Shown here piece by piece: positions 44,123 to 53,575 of a DNA stretch of 64,000 nt. Origin of the DNA: UBA721 sp002705165. Lineage in GTDB: Bacteria > Planctomycetota > Planctomycetia > Pirellulales > Pirellulaceae. The stretch spans positions 62,001 through 126,000 of the forward strand of contig JBJLEF010000005.1 of NCBI GenBank assembly GCA_045565995.1. Direction: 5' to 3'. The notes under the pieces were generated by a model. It saw nothing but the letters and a program-made list of their open reading frames with translations. It was not told the origin of the DNA and searched no databases. A program made the position numbers and the translations under genes. Every line of letters starts with the position of its first letter. Within the stretch, counting starts at the first letter, position 1.

Positions 44123-45772
44123 ATGTCTAGCGTCGCACTAGAGGGCGGGACGTCTTCAAATGATAAGCGAATTTTCTGGGGGAGCTTTATAGCGTTAATC
44201 GCTTGCGCCTTCGGATTCGTAGTTCGAACTCTGATTATTGGCGACTGGGCCGCAGAGTTTGGTTTAAGTGAAACTCAAAAAGGTGAACTTCTTGGTGTTG
44301 GATTCTGGCCATTTGCGTTCAGTATCTTTCTCTTCAGCTTAGTAATTGACAAAATCGGATACGGTCGTGCGGCATTTATTGGTTTTGTCCTTCATGCAAT
44401 TTCAACCATCATTCTGGTTACGGCAAATTCTTATGACGCCTTTATTGGGGCACATTCCTCTTTGCATTATCTAACGGAACTGTCGAGGCTTATATTAATC
44501 CTGTCGTTGCAACGATGTTCCACAAAGAAAAAGCTAAATGGCTCAACATCCTCCATGCAGGCTGGCCCGGCGGAAGTGTATTAGCGGGAATTATTGCCAT
44601 TGCCATGACCTCCGCGGCCTGGAATACAAAGTTGCACTTACTTTTATCCCTACCGTTATCTATGGAATACTCCTTTTTGGATGTAAATTCCCACAAAGCG
44701 AACGAGTTCAGGCTGGCATATCCTACCGTGAAATGCTTTCGGACTTTGGCGGATTGGGAGCCTTTTTGTCTGTGTTTTTGATTTCTATTCAGATCTTCGA
44801 TATCGCTAAACCAGAGGGCTGGACACCAATTGATAATGCAACCTACGCGTTAATTCCAGGCTTGATCGCAGGTCTGGCATTTGGCTTCTCAATTAAGAGT
44901 CTTGGACAACCGATATTCTTCATACTCTGCTTGCTGATGATCCCACTAGCCACCACGGAACTAGGGATCGACAGTTGGAGTGCTGAACTACTGAAACCTG
45001 CAATGCAGGATATCGGACTGGAAGCTGGATGGGTACTGGTTTACACAATGGGTATTATGACCGTTTTACGGTTCTTTGCCGGCCCAATCGTTCACAAAAT
45101 TACACCTCTGGCATTACTGGCCGGAAGTGCAGCCGTTGCAGCGATCGGTTTAGTATTCCTGTCTAAAGCAACCGCTATCGGTATCCTAGCAGCCGCTACG
45201 GTTTACGGCCTTGGCAAGACATTCTTCTGGCCTACCATGCTGGCCGTCGTTGCCGAGAAATTCCCTAAAGGGGGAGCGCTCACATTGAATTCAGTCGGTG
45301 GCGTTGGAATGCTAGGCTTAGGAATTGGAAGTCTATTTCTTGGTCAAATACAGGACGAATCTATCTCAACCGCTCTCATCCAAAAAGGAGAGGTCTACGA
45401 ACAGTTACTTAAAGAACCGGAATCCGGTGTTTTAGGTGAATATCAAGCTTTGGATACGGATAAAGTCGCAGAGGCTACAGAAGCTGAACAGGCGGTTGTC
45501 GAAGAGACTCAGAATACCGCTAAGAAAGATGCACTTATGACAGCTGCTATCTTTCCTGTGATTATGTTTCTGTCCTATGTCGGACTTGTGCTTTATTATA
45601 AATCGCCGGTAACTCGGGACCAACATCATTGCTCGATAATGTTAACAATGATGCTGCTACACCGGCCGAGGAAGCTTCAACTGGAGAGACAGATAACGCA
45701 GGCGAAGTCGCTGCGGAAGAGCCTCCGTCCGATGAGGGCAATGCTGAAGCAGAGGAGGGCGGAGAAGAGTAA
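44123..45772 (+). pseudogene. MFS transporter gene with three apparent one-base deletions
   Basis: A start with a good GGAG site leads to a Major Facilitator Superfamily protein whose reading shifts frame three times, near 44438-44441, 44622-44625 and 45601-45606. Each shift behaves as the loss of one base. Across the joins the protein continues plausibly: ANSYDA then LYWGTFLFALSNGTVEAY; TSAAW then YKVALTFIPTVIYG; VLYYKS then AGNSGPTSLLDN and an acidic tail ending GEE at 45772. The rejoined protein is about 549 residues with twelve helices and the MFS loop LFSLVIDKIGYGRA. Terminator and ribosome-binding site are intact. Either a recent pseudogene or local sequencing error. Confidence 0.8.
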
Positions 45773-45801
45773 GCTCTTTTCTGATCTTCTTTAATTTGAA
45801 A

Positions 45802-46803
45802 TCAACGGCGAGTTAGTGAAAGCTGCTCGCCGTTTTTTTCTGCGCGGATACTACCGGGAAACATAGTCGCTTCACTAGCGGATAAAACAATCGCCTCAAG
45901 CTGCAGCCAATGAGAGCGTGTCATCCCCTGACGCGGCCACTTCGCCTGCTGCCAAACCTCCAATAACGCTTCTCTAACGACCACAGAAGCCACTCCCGCA
46001 AAACACCGGCAATCCAGGGTTATCTGTTTATTGTCACAACTCACTAATGCCTGCTCTACAAGATTTTTCGCATCCGTCGACAAATATTCAAACAATTCCG
46101 ATGCCATCTCTTTTAACCGCAGCACGGCCTGATCAGCCTCACTGTGATAATGCAACTTCAATAACGGTAACAATTCATTGCGAATCCTGTTCCGTTTGTA
46201 GTCCAGAGTTTGATTCGAGCTATCCTGCCTGTAGTCCTGACCTAAGTCTTCAAGATAGTTAATCACTTCCTCGCGCCTATGAGACAACATAGGCCGGAGA
46301 AGAGTGATGCCAAGATCCAATTTTCGTGTACGAGGAATACCCTGAAGGCCGGACAAGCCTGTACCACGAAAGATCCGATCAATTAAGGTTTCCACCTGAT
46401 CATCTTGCGTATGAGCCGTCAACACATAACGAGCCCCTAACTCACAAGCCTTTTCGCGAAAGACCTGATAACGCTGATTTCTAGCTTCTTCTTCTGTTCC
46501 CCTTCCCGTCGACACGCCAATACAGTGGCATTCGATGTTCCAGCGTTCGCACAAATCAACCACAAACTGCTGATCCCCATCTGAGTGTTCTCCTCGCCAG
46601 CCATGGTTGATATGGACAACATGCAGGTCGCCAATACCGTCGTCCGGTCTGAGAGCTACGAAACTTCGCAGCATTGCTACACTGTCTGCTCCACCTGAAA
46701 CGGCCAGAATCGCTCTTAAATCCTGCCATTTTGAAGCAGCAAGCTCCTGCTGAAGCTTTGCTTCAAAGTGATGAAAGTCTGCCTGTTCGTTCAATGGTGA
46801 CAT
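45802..46803 (-). CDS. tilS: tRNA(Ile)-lysidine synthetase
   Basis: Attaches lysine to C34 of tRNA-Ile(CAU), changing both codon reading and charging. The N-terminal ATP pyrophosphatase domain has ILAVSGGADSVAMLR with the P-loop SGGADS, then VVHINHGWRG, LTAHTQDDQVET and GIPRTRKLDLG(I)TLLRPM, with DSSNQTLDYKRNRIRNELLP. The C-terminal regulatory domain is shortened. ATG 46803 (MSPLNEQ) is preferred over 46881. An MFS terminator lies in its 3' end. The protein is essential in bacteria that need the CAU isoacceptor. Confidence 0.93.
   Translation of the reverse strand: MSPLNEQADFHHFEAKLQQELAASKWQDLRAILAVSGGADSVAMLRSFVALRPDDGIGDLHVVHINHGWRGEHSDGDQQFVVDLCERWNIECHCIGVSTGRGTEEEARNQRYQVFREKACELGARYVLTAHTQDDQVETLIDRIFRGTGLSGLQGIPRTRKLDLGITLLRPMLSHRREEVINYLEDLGQDYRQDSSNQTLDYKRNRIRNELLPLLKLHYHSEADQAVLRLKEMASELFEYLSTDAKNLVEQALVSCDNKQITLDCRCFAGVASVVVREALLEVWQQAKWPRQGMTRSHWLQLEAIVLSASEATMFPGSIRAEKNGEQLSLTRR
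45804..45834 (+). terminator. Rho-independent terminator of the MFS gene, inside tilS
   Basis: Stem AACGGCGAG (45804-45812) and CTCGCCGTT (45826-45834), 13-base loop, followed by TTTTT on the plus strand. It lies 31 bases past the MFS stop and overlaps the final codons of the convergent tilS gene. Confidence 0.85.
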
Positions 46804-47028
46804 ACTTGGGTAATTCAGGGCCGCGGGTCGCTGGAGCGAGGGGTTCCAAAAGTTGCAGATGGCCCTCTCGATCTGGTACATTGGTCTTGTCGCATTTTAT
46901 GACGAACGTGAGTCATAAAGAAGCGACGTATTAATAGTAAATCCAATAAACCAAACTTTATACAACTTTGTAGAGCGCCGTATTCTTAAGAAAGCCACCT
47001 ATTGCAAAGCTGTTTGTTTGAGATATTT

Positions 47029-47367
47029 ATGATTCGGTTTTTAAATTACATATCAATTGTCTTTCGCAAAGCGGCTTCCGCTTTCGATCTAAGCCTGTTT
47101 ACGGCACTGTTTTCTGTCGTAACGAGTTGCTTTTGCAGGAATTCCGGCTCGCTATCCATGTCTTCACCACAACCGATGAACCTTACATCGACGAAGTCTG
47201 ACTATGAGATGCCGCTCACGCCTGCCATTCCTGTTTTTCCGCTTTCGTGGAATGACCGGGACTCGTCAGTACTCAAAAGTTTTGTCCGTTTTTCTGACAT
47301 TTCAAAACTGCAATGCGTGTTACAAAAATCCTCACGGACTTGCAGCGTACTGACTAGCGACAATTGA
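47029..47367 (+). CDS. Possible lipoprotein, about 112 aa
   Basis: ATG 47029 has GAG eight bases ahead. The product has a basic start (MIRFLNYISIVFRKAAS) and a hydrophobic stretch ending SVVTSC, a fair lipobox with Cys as the modified residue. The rest is Ser-rich with no recognised domain, and codon usage is not clearly different from neighbours. It lies between tilS and rny in a 690-base stretch otherwise without genes. It may be spurious. Confidence 0.35.
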   Translation: MIRFLNYISIVFRKAASAFDLSLFTALFSVVTSCFCRNSGSLSMSSPQPMNLTSTKSDYEMPLTPAIPVFPLSWNDRDSSVLKSFVRFSDISKLQCVLQKSSRTCSVLTSDN

Positions 47368-47489
47368 TGTAATCACCCTGACATATATCTCAAACTGCAC
47401 TTTTATTTCAGTAGCAGATGGCCTTTCGGATTGCTGCGAGCGATAACACGCTTGCACCGGTTGTTCGATATAGCAAACGGGAAAACTCA

Positions 47490-49067
47490 ATGTCCATACT
47501 CTCAAACTTACTGGGCCTTCTGATAGGTCTCAGTGCAACGGAGGGCTTATCTGCCCTATCAGGCATCATTATCGGTGTCATTGTTGCGCTCATCATTGCA
47601 AACACCCTCCAGAAGAAGAATCGCGAGGCCAAACTTAAAGAACACGAACTGGAAGCTAAGCAGATTATCTCAGAAGCCAAGATCGAAGCTAAGGAAACGG
47701 CAATACAGTACAAATCCGAAGCCGAAAAAGAGCTCAGCCAATCCCGAGATCGGCTACGCGACGAAAAAGATCAACTTAAGAATCAAACCAATCAACTCAG
47801 CGACCGTGAAGATGCACTGCGTAAACAGGAGAAAATGGTTCAGGCAAACCAACAACGTTTGACGGACAAATTACAGGGCGCTGAACAACGTCAAAAAGAG
47901 CTTGATAAACAGTTCGAGAAACATCGCTCCTCGCTGATGGAAATCACCAATCTCAGTAAAGAAGAAGCAACCACCCGTTTACTTGCGTTGCTGGAAGATG
48001 AACTTGAACAGGAAATGGGGGCCGTCATCCTGAAGCATGAAAAGAGCATTCAGGAGGTTTGCGAAGAGAAGTCCCGTGAAATGCTCATTATGACGATGCA
48101 ACGATATGCAGCGTCTCACACCGCTGACAGCACCACTAGCACGGTGGATATCCCCAGCGATGAAATGAAAGGGCGTATCATTGGTCGTGAAGGGCGGAAT
48201 ATTCGCGCCTTTGAAAAAGCAACCGGTGTAGATGTGATTATTGATGATACCCCGGGTGTCGTGATCGTCTCCAGTTTTGACCCGGTACGCCGGGAAATCG
48301 CCCGACGTTCTTTAAGCGATCTTATAACCGATGGACGGATTCATCCATCTCGCATTGAAGAAGTGGTAAAAGAGACTGAACAAAAAATTGAAAAGTTCAT
48401 CGTCAAAAAAGGTAAAGAGGCCGCAGTGGAAGTCAATATAAATGGTCTCCATGAACGCGTTATTTATATGCTGGGAAGACTTCACTTCCGAACAAGCTAT
48501 AGTCAAAATGTGCTGAGACACAGTATCGAAGTAGCTTTCCTTGCCGGCATGCTGGCTGAAATGGTGGGCCTCGATCCAGATTTGGCTCGACGCGCAGGCT
48601 TACTTCACGATATTGGGAAGGCGGCCGACCATGAATTGGAAGGTGGCCATCCGCAAATCGGTGCGGACCTGCTTAAGCGTCACGGTGAGTCACCGGAAGT
48701 GGTACATGCCGCCTTTGGTCATCACGACGAAATCGTATCGGAATATCCATATACCGTCCTCACCGCAACTGGAGACGCCTGTTCAGCCTCTCGCCCCGGT
48801 GCTCGACGCGAATCCCTCGATCGATATATCAAGCGAATGGAAGAACTTGAGTCCATTGCTCGCGAATACAACGGAGTCCAACAGGCTTACGCGATTCAGG
48901 CTGGCCGTGAACTGCGAGTAATTATCAGTTCCGAGAAAGCCGATGACGAATCCGCTGCAAAGGTCGCTCGCGGAATTGCACAGCAGTTTGAAGAACAGTT
49001 GACATATCCCGGGGAAATCAAAGTGACAGTCATTCGTGAAAGTCGCTTTACTGAGTTCGCTCGCTAG
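47490..49067 (+). CDS. rny: Ribonuclease Y
   Basis: Membrane-anchored endonuclease that starts mRNA decay. From ATG 47490 the 525 residues comprise an N-terminal membrane helix (LSGIIIGVIVALIIANTLQK), a long coiled coil (about 45-195; AKLKEHELEAKQIISEAK), a KH RNA-binding domain with GRIIGREGRNIRAFE, and an HD domain with VLRHSIEVAFLAG and RAGLLHDIGKAADHE. A start at 47418 in frame is less likely since GGGA precedes 47490. ymdB follows by 47 bases, a pairing well known in Bacillus. Confidence 0.95.
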   Translation: MSILSNLLGLLIGLSATEGLSALSGIIIGVIVALIIANTLQKKNREAKLKEHELEAKQIISEAKIEAKETAIQYKSEAEKELSQSRDRLRDEKDQLKNQTNQLSDREDALRKQEKMVQANQQRLTDKLQGAEQRQKELDKQFEKHRSSLMEITNLSKEEATTRLLALLEDELEQEMGAVILKHEKSIQEVCEEKSREMLIMTMQRYAASHTADSTTSTVDIPSDEMKGRIIGREGRNIRAFEKATGVDVIIDDTPGVVIVSSFDPVRREIARRSLSDLITDGRIHPSRIEEVVKETEQKIEKFIVKKGKEAAVEVNINGLHERVIYMLGRLHFRTSYSQNVLRHSIEVAFLAGMLAEMVGLDPDLARRAGLLHDIGKAADHELEGGHPQIGADLLKRHGESPEVVHAAFGHHDEIVSEYPYTVLTATGDACSASRPGARRESLDRYIKRMEELESIAREYNGVQQAYAIQAGRELRVIISSEKADDESAAKVARGIAQQFEEQLTYPGEIKVTVIRESRFTEFAR

Positions 49068-49114
49068 GCCCCATTTCCCCTCTTCAGAATTAAGTACCGG
49101 CGGAGATTGAACTC

Positions 49115-49903
49115 GTGCGGATTCTATTTATCGGTGACATCGTTGGCAAACCTGGCTACACCATGATTTGCGACCATCTTAATACTATTCGCTCGCGACA
49201 CAACGTGAACGTGGTGATTGCCAATGCTGAAAATTCTGCTGACGGTTCCGGACTAACCCCCAAAATCTATGACAAGTTGATTGCCGCCGGCGTGGATGGT
49301 ATTACACTTGGTGATCACATTTATCGACGTAAAGAAATCTATTCAGTGCTGTCCAGCAATTCAAACATTGTGAAGCCAGCCAACTTTCCGGAGGAGGCGC
49401 CCGGTCAAAAACTCGCCATCATTGGTGAAGCTGCAGGCGAGCAGATCGCCATCGTCAGTTTGATGGGCCGAGTCTTTATGAAGCCCGTGGATTGTCCTTT
49501 TCAAGCTGCCGATAAGATTCTTAGTCAGATCCCGCCCGCCGTCCGCGTCATTCTGGTTGACTTTCATGCCGAAGCGACCAGCGATAAACAACTGATGGGG
49601 CGGTACCTTGACGGCCGAGTAACGGCTGTGTTGGGAACTCACACCCACGTCCCAACCGCCGATGAGTGCATCCTTCCCGGTGGAACTGCATTTCAGTGCG
49701 ATGTGGGAATGACCGGACCGTACGAAAGTATTCTCGGACGTAAAATATCGGCGGTCACGGAAGCCACCACCACCTTTCGACCAACCCAATTCCAAGTTGC
49801 CACGCAGGATGTCCGCCTCGGCGGAGCAATCGTGGAAGTAAATATTCACACCGGGAAAGCTAAAAGCATCGAAAGAATCTGTATCCGCGCGGACGAACTC
49901 TAA
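49115..49903 (+). CDS. ymdB: YmdB-family metallophosphoesterase (2',3'-cyclic phosphodiesterase type)
   Basis: A 262-residue calcineurin-like phosphoesterase of the TIGR00282 type. Start is GTG with GGAG about ten bases upstream. Metal-binding motifs: MRILFIGDIVGKPG, VIANAENSADGSGL, DGITLGDHIYRRKE, LVDFHAEATSDKQ and GTHTHVPTADE, ending with QCDVGMTGPYESI. It is co-located with rny as in firmicutes, which supports a role in RNA or cyclic nucleotide turnover. Confidence 0.93.
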   Translation: MRILFIGDIVGKPGYTMICDHLNTIRSRHNVNVVIANAENSADGSGLTPKIYDKLIAAGVDGITLGDHIYRRKEIYSVLSSNSNIVKPANFPEEAPGQKLAIIGEAAGEQIAIVSLMGRVFMKPVDCPFQAADKILSQIPPAVRVILVDFHAEATSDKQLMGRYLDGRVTAVLGTHTHVPTADECILPGGTAFQCDVGMTGPYESILGRKISAVTEATTTFRPTQFQVATQDVRLGGAIVEVNIHTGKAKSIERICIRADEL

Positions 49904-49940
49904 TCCAAGACGAAAGCAGCCGGCCAAGGCCCTCAAAACA

Positions 49941-49974
49941 CAAAAAGGCCCTGCGCTTTCACACACGGCCTCTT
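49941..49974 (-). terminator. Rho-independent terminator of the lipoprotein gene
   Basis: On the minus strand, AAGAGGCC and, after 16 bases, GGCC(T)TTTTTG form a short GC stem followed by a T-run. It lies 23 bases past the lipoprotein stop, between the convergent ymdB and lipoprotein genes. Confidence 0.7.
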
Positions 49975-49996
49975 AACTGTGGTTCGATATCGAAAA

Positions 49997-50647
49997 CTAT
50001 TGAATCAAAGTGGCGTCCTGAGCATAGTCTTCTGACTTGTCGTATTTGAAAAAGTCTTTGGCCAGATGACGGCTCAGAGCTTTCGTAAATTGACGTTGAA
50101 AGGCTGCATCACTAAGCTCGGTCGTATGCCGACCACCGTTTTCCGGGTAGGTAAAGTCAAATGTATTAGCCTGATAATCTACTTTGCCATCCTGCACAAT
50201 GTCATAAACCTTGGTGGTGACCGTGGAACGACCCTTAAATAGAGTCGGGCTGTCTTTCAAGCTAAACGACTCAACCGCTAACAAAACAATGGCGTCAGCA
50301 TTCACTCCTCGCCCAACTTCGACACAATCAATCTCATTCCAATTGTTCCGATCAATCCAATCTGCGACTTCTTCAACCGGTACGATCTCAACCTTGGAAA
50401 CCCGTTCCTGAAGGATCTGACTGAACTGCTGGCTGATCAAAGACTCGGGGGAATTAGGACCAGAAGCAGCGGAAGCTGATTTACAAATAACAGCAACGCG
50501 TTTTCCACTAAGCTTGTCGTAATTAGCAGGAACACTATCTCCCTTAATTACATACAGAGGATAAGCTATCAGTCCGGCACAACCGGAAAGCGGAGCTAGG
50601 GAAGCCAAAGCTAATAAAATGAAGAGATTCCGTCGAGTCCGTGACAT
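49997..50647 (-). CDS. Lipoprotein of unknown function, 216 aa
   Basis: MSRTRRNLFILLALASLAPL followed by SGCAG gives a clear lipobox, LSGC. The mature part has KRVAVICKSASAAS, WIDRNNWNEIDCVEVGRGV and ADAIVLLAVESFSLKD, which may be a TolB-like or GNA1162-like nucleotide-free fold of the type found in curli or outer-membrane assembly lipoproteins; this is only a resemblance. The gene follows DUF2752 on the minus strand by 19 bases. Confidence 0.85.
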   Translation of the reverse strand: MSRTRRNLFILLALASLAPLSGCAGLIAYPLYVIKGDSVPANYDKLSGKRVAVICKSASAASGPNSPESLISQQFSQILQERVSKVEIVPVEEVADWIDRNNWNEIDCVEVGRGVNADAIVLLAVESFSLKDSPTLFKGRSTVTTKVYDIVQDGKVDYQANTFDFTYPENGGRHTTELSDAAFQRQFTKALSRHLAKDFFKYDKSEDYAQDATLIQ

Positions 50648-50666
50648 TGTTTTCTGCGTCCTGCAT

Positions 50667-51110
50667 TCAAATTAGTAAACGGCGTATCAGCCAGTCGGCC
50701 ATAGTAACCAAAAGCCAGCTCACTAAAAATACCAATATCCTACCGTCAGTCATTCTCATCAGAATCCATCGACCTTTTATCGCCGACAACATAAACCAGG
50801 GGACGCAGAGCAGGCAGGTAACACACAGTATAAATCCACCCAAATTAACATCTGCAGAAGCTCGGACATTGCCCTTCATCAAGTGAGCCCATGACGTTGT
50901 CATACCACAAGCCGGACAGGGAACCCCTAGTTTCTCGGGAAAATAACAAGGACTCATCCCAAGCTGTTCATGTGTCCCCATACCATTACGAGATGGCTCC
51001 AATGTGGCTGCGGTTAACAGAACGCCCGCTGCAATCAGACCAGCCACCGCTAGCACACAACGAAAAAACCTTGATATCTCCGGGACCTCGTTCACGAAAT
51101 TTCCCTTCAT
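50667..51110 (-). CDS. DUF2752 membrane protein
   Basis: A 147-residue membrane protein with about three helices (VLAVAGLIAAGVLLTAATLE, FILCVTCLLCVPWFML, ILVFLVSWLLVTMADWLI) and the family motif GVPCPACGMTTSW between the first two. The two cysteines suggest metal binding or a thiol function. DUF2752 genes are widely found in planctomycetes and bacteroidetes. Start at ATG 51110 rather than TTG 51119. Confidence 0.85.
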   Translation of the reverse strand: MKGNFVNEVPEISRFFRCVLAVAGLIAAGVLLTAATLEPSRNGMGTHEQLGMSPCYFPEKLGVPCPACGMTTSWAHLMKGNVRASADVNLGGFILCVTCLLCVPWFMLSAIKGRWILMRMTDGRILVFLVSWLLVTMADWLIRRLLI

Positions 51111-51163
51111 TGCTGCCAAGAATTACAGCATTCGATCAGAGCCACCAAGGCAATAATCCACGA

Positions 51164-53173
51164 TTAGAGTTTTGGTGGGCGACGCTTTGGAGGTGGCTTC
51201 TTAAGCATATTTGCCACATCATTCTGCGCCGGAGGGGGATTACCGCCATTACCTGCTCCAGGCCGCGGAGGAGGTGAAAGATCCGTATAAGATTGCTTCC
51301 ATTCCCAACCAATTGGAACCGACAATTCTTTTTCAGCCAGATAGGCCCATGGTGTGCCTTCATGGTCACGAATCACACCTTCAAGCAATTCCTTTGCTTT
51401 ATCAGCATTCTTTTTGTACTGGCTTCCTACGGTAACACTGTCTGCCGGAACCAGGGTGAAGGTGTTTGACTTCGGATCGTCCAGCTTCAAGCCACGCTTG
51501 GCTAACGCTAGCATCGCATTGTATGTCTCTGTACGCACTTTAGTGGCAAGGACTCGACCCAATGCCAGATCATACGCGGCTTTCCACCGCAACGACTTCT
51601 CGTTGTCCCGATCCCCTACACCAAGCAATAGCAACTGGGATAGATTCTCCAGTTGCGGCTCAAGCTGAGCAGCTTGCTTTTGGGATTCCGACAGTTCATT
51701 GCTAAAACCTGCTTCATCACGCTTTACGAATCTAGTCTGGGGATCCCTCATGGGAGTACTCCAAGACATCTGAGCCGCCTGAACCAAGGCTGTTCTCATT
51801 TTCGACTCTTTCAGTCGACGCTCATACTCACGGTAATTCACATAGTCCGGACGATAATCCCGCATCACCGTCGGGTCAAAGAATTGTTGAAGGTGCGATG
51901 AATACGCGGTGACCTCTTTTCGCGACACCGCTTTATTCACATTCCGATTCGGGTGGACAGCAAAATAAATCCCGCCGGTTTCATAGCAAAGCCGAGTTAG
52001 AGCCCAGGGGCCAAAGCCGGAATCGATTGGAACATCCTCGTCACGACTGCCAATAAAGCGTAGCTTCACTCGCTCGGCCATAACCGATTCAGGTCCCTGA
52101 TTCACGCGTCCCCACTGCGGCGTCTGATCATACATTGGGTCCGGATCCACCCACTTCACTAAAGTTTCCTGTCGACCGAACGGAGCAGGGACCCCGATGA
52201 CGTAAATCGGTACCGCAAGTTTCTGACAAGTTTTAACTGCCAAATCAACATTCGCCTGATCTTCACCCGCTTCATCGGATACCACGATGACCATCACATT
52301 ACGCTTAGGGTCACCATTTGCATCGGGACGACGATACTCAGCATGGCCGTTCACAGCCCGAACGACGGCTTCAAACGTTAACTCAACGCCGGTATCATCC
52401 TGTGGGATCGCTTTAACAGCCTCTTTAATTTCAGCCAGATTCGAAGTTGGGTCCTTCATCATCTTGGAAATCGATTTTCCAAAAGCCATCACCTGAGTCA
52501 GCAATGGATCTTTGCCCTGAAAGGCTTCATCCTCAGCAGCTTCAAGAATCCCCAACTCTTCATAGATTTTATCAAAGCGGTCATGGATCTTTTCCCGTTG
52601 ACGAGCCAGACTGCCAGACTGATCAAACAGCCAAACTACTAAAGTACGTCGCTCTTCCAGTGACAATAGGATTTCGTGAGTGATGCGATCTACAGCACCA
52701 CTTGCACCAGTCGTCCCAGTCCCCACGGCGCCACGCACAGCTAGGTTTTCATTAAAATGAAGGCCTGTTGCCTGAACAACTTGATTGTTGAGCAGGATTT
52801 CTGCAACTTCCTGATCAGACGGATCCACTGGATTGGGGATTTCAGAAATCTCAGCAATCACAGGAGCTTCCGAAAGAGCCATCTGTGTACCCAGATCACT
52901 GTTCGCACCAATCTCTGCCATCGCCTGTTCACTAAAATGAATTTGTTCAGGAGGCGTTGTTTCGGTGATTTCCTCTACATCAACCTTCGTGGTCGTGATC
53001 ACTAAAGACTCATCATCTTGATTCGCCAGAAGAGGCCAAAGTCCCAGAGCAACTAAGATGGCGACATGCACCATGACCGAAAGCAGGAATGCTGAAGAAT
53101 CCGTATCAAATGGAGTTTCTTCCTCCCCTGTCCGGGACTGCCACCATTCGACTAGCTTTGACCGTTTTGCCAC
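51164..53173 (-). CDS. VWA-domain protein with N-terminal membrane anchor
   Basis: A 669-residue protein. Hydrophobic AFLLSVMVHVAILVALGLWP near residue 27 is a single anchor. The von Willebrand factor A domain starts at TLVVWLFDQSGSLARQR (an altered MIDAS, DQSGS in place of DxSxS, still fitting) and runs to VMVIVVSDEAGEDQANV; VPIYVIGVPAPFGRQ follows. The C-terminal part is a helical region with repeated YN and Leu, and ends in a Pro-rich PPPKRRPPKL. Likely an extracytoplasmic adhesion or sensing protein; its partner is not visible. Confidence 0.85.
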   Translation of the reverse strand: MAKRSKLVEWWQSRTGEEETPFDTDSSAFLLSVMVHVAILVALGLWPLLANQDDESLVITTTKVDVEEITETTPPEQIHFSEQAMAEIGANSDLGTQMALSEAPVIAEISEIPNPVDPSDQEVAEILLNNQVVQATGLHFNENLAVRGAVGTGTTGASGAVDRITHEILLSLEERRTLVVWLFDQSGSLARQREKIHDRFDKIYEELGILEAAEDEAFQGKDPLLTQVMAFGKSISKMMKDPTSNLAEIKEAVKAIPQDDTGVELTFEAVVRAVNGHAEYRRPDANGDPKRNVMVIVVSDEAGEDQANVDLAVKTCQKLAVPIYVIGVPAPFGRQETLVKWVDPDPMYDQTPQWGRVNQGPESVMAERVKLRFIGSRDEDVPIDSGFGPWALTRLCYETGGIYFAVHPNRNVNKAVSRKEVTAYSSHLQQFFDPTVMRDYRPDYVNYREYERRLKESKMRTALVQAAQMSWSTPMRDPQTRFVKRDEAGFSNELSESQKQAAQLEPQLENLSQLLLLGVGDRDNEKSLRWKAAYDLALGRVLATKVRTETYNAMLALAKRGLKLDDPKSNTFTLVPADSVTVGSQYKKNADKAKELLEGVIRDHEGTPWAYLAEKELSVPIGWEWKQSYTDLSPPPRPGAGNGGNPPPAQNDVANMLKKPPPKRRPPKL

Positions 53174-53575
53174 TTTATATCTCCGCTGTTATCACCAGGC
53201 TATCGGCCTGCTACGTTCGCTTCAGCCCCATTTGGAAATATCGACACCAATAGGCGAGCGAGCTAACCCTATTTTTCACCTAATGGCACTAAAAAGCAAG
53301 GCATTTACTAGATTCTATTACTGAATGCATGTCTTTGCCTACCTCAACTAGAACGCCGGGAAACGGAAAATTGTACTCAACAATCCTAAAATTTTATTAC
53401 TTCGCTATAGCCGACGAGAAGATTGATTTGACGCATAACCTGCTCGACTCTAGTATTGGGGGAAAGGATAAGAGTCGGCTTCCTCTTGCAGAAAGCCCTG
53501 CCTTTGAGTTACCTTTCTCTCGTATTATCAAATAAACCGCTGCTGTTAACCAACCACCGAGGAGTCCTGTAGGTT
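53174..53575. other. Spacer between VWA gene and hydrolase gene
   Basis: A 402-base A/T-rich divergent spacer that should contain the promoters of both genes. No credible gene, hairpin or repeat was seen; GAGGAG near 53561 may be the ribosome-binding site of the hydrolase gene. Confidence 0.55.

Noticed and set aside
44123..45772. Programmed frameshifting or recoding in the MFS gene
   Set aside because: Three shifts of the same sign in one transporter, with no slippery heptamer and no downstream pseudoknot seen, fit mutation or read error better. None of the breaks is at an in-frame TGA with a SECIS-like hairpin.
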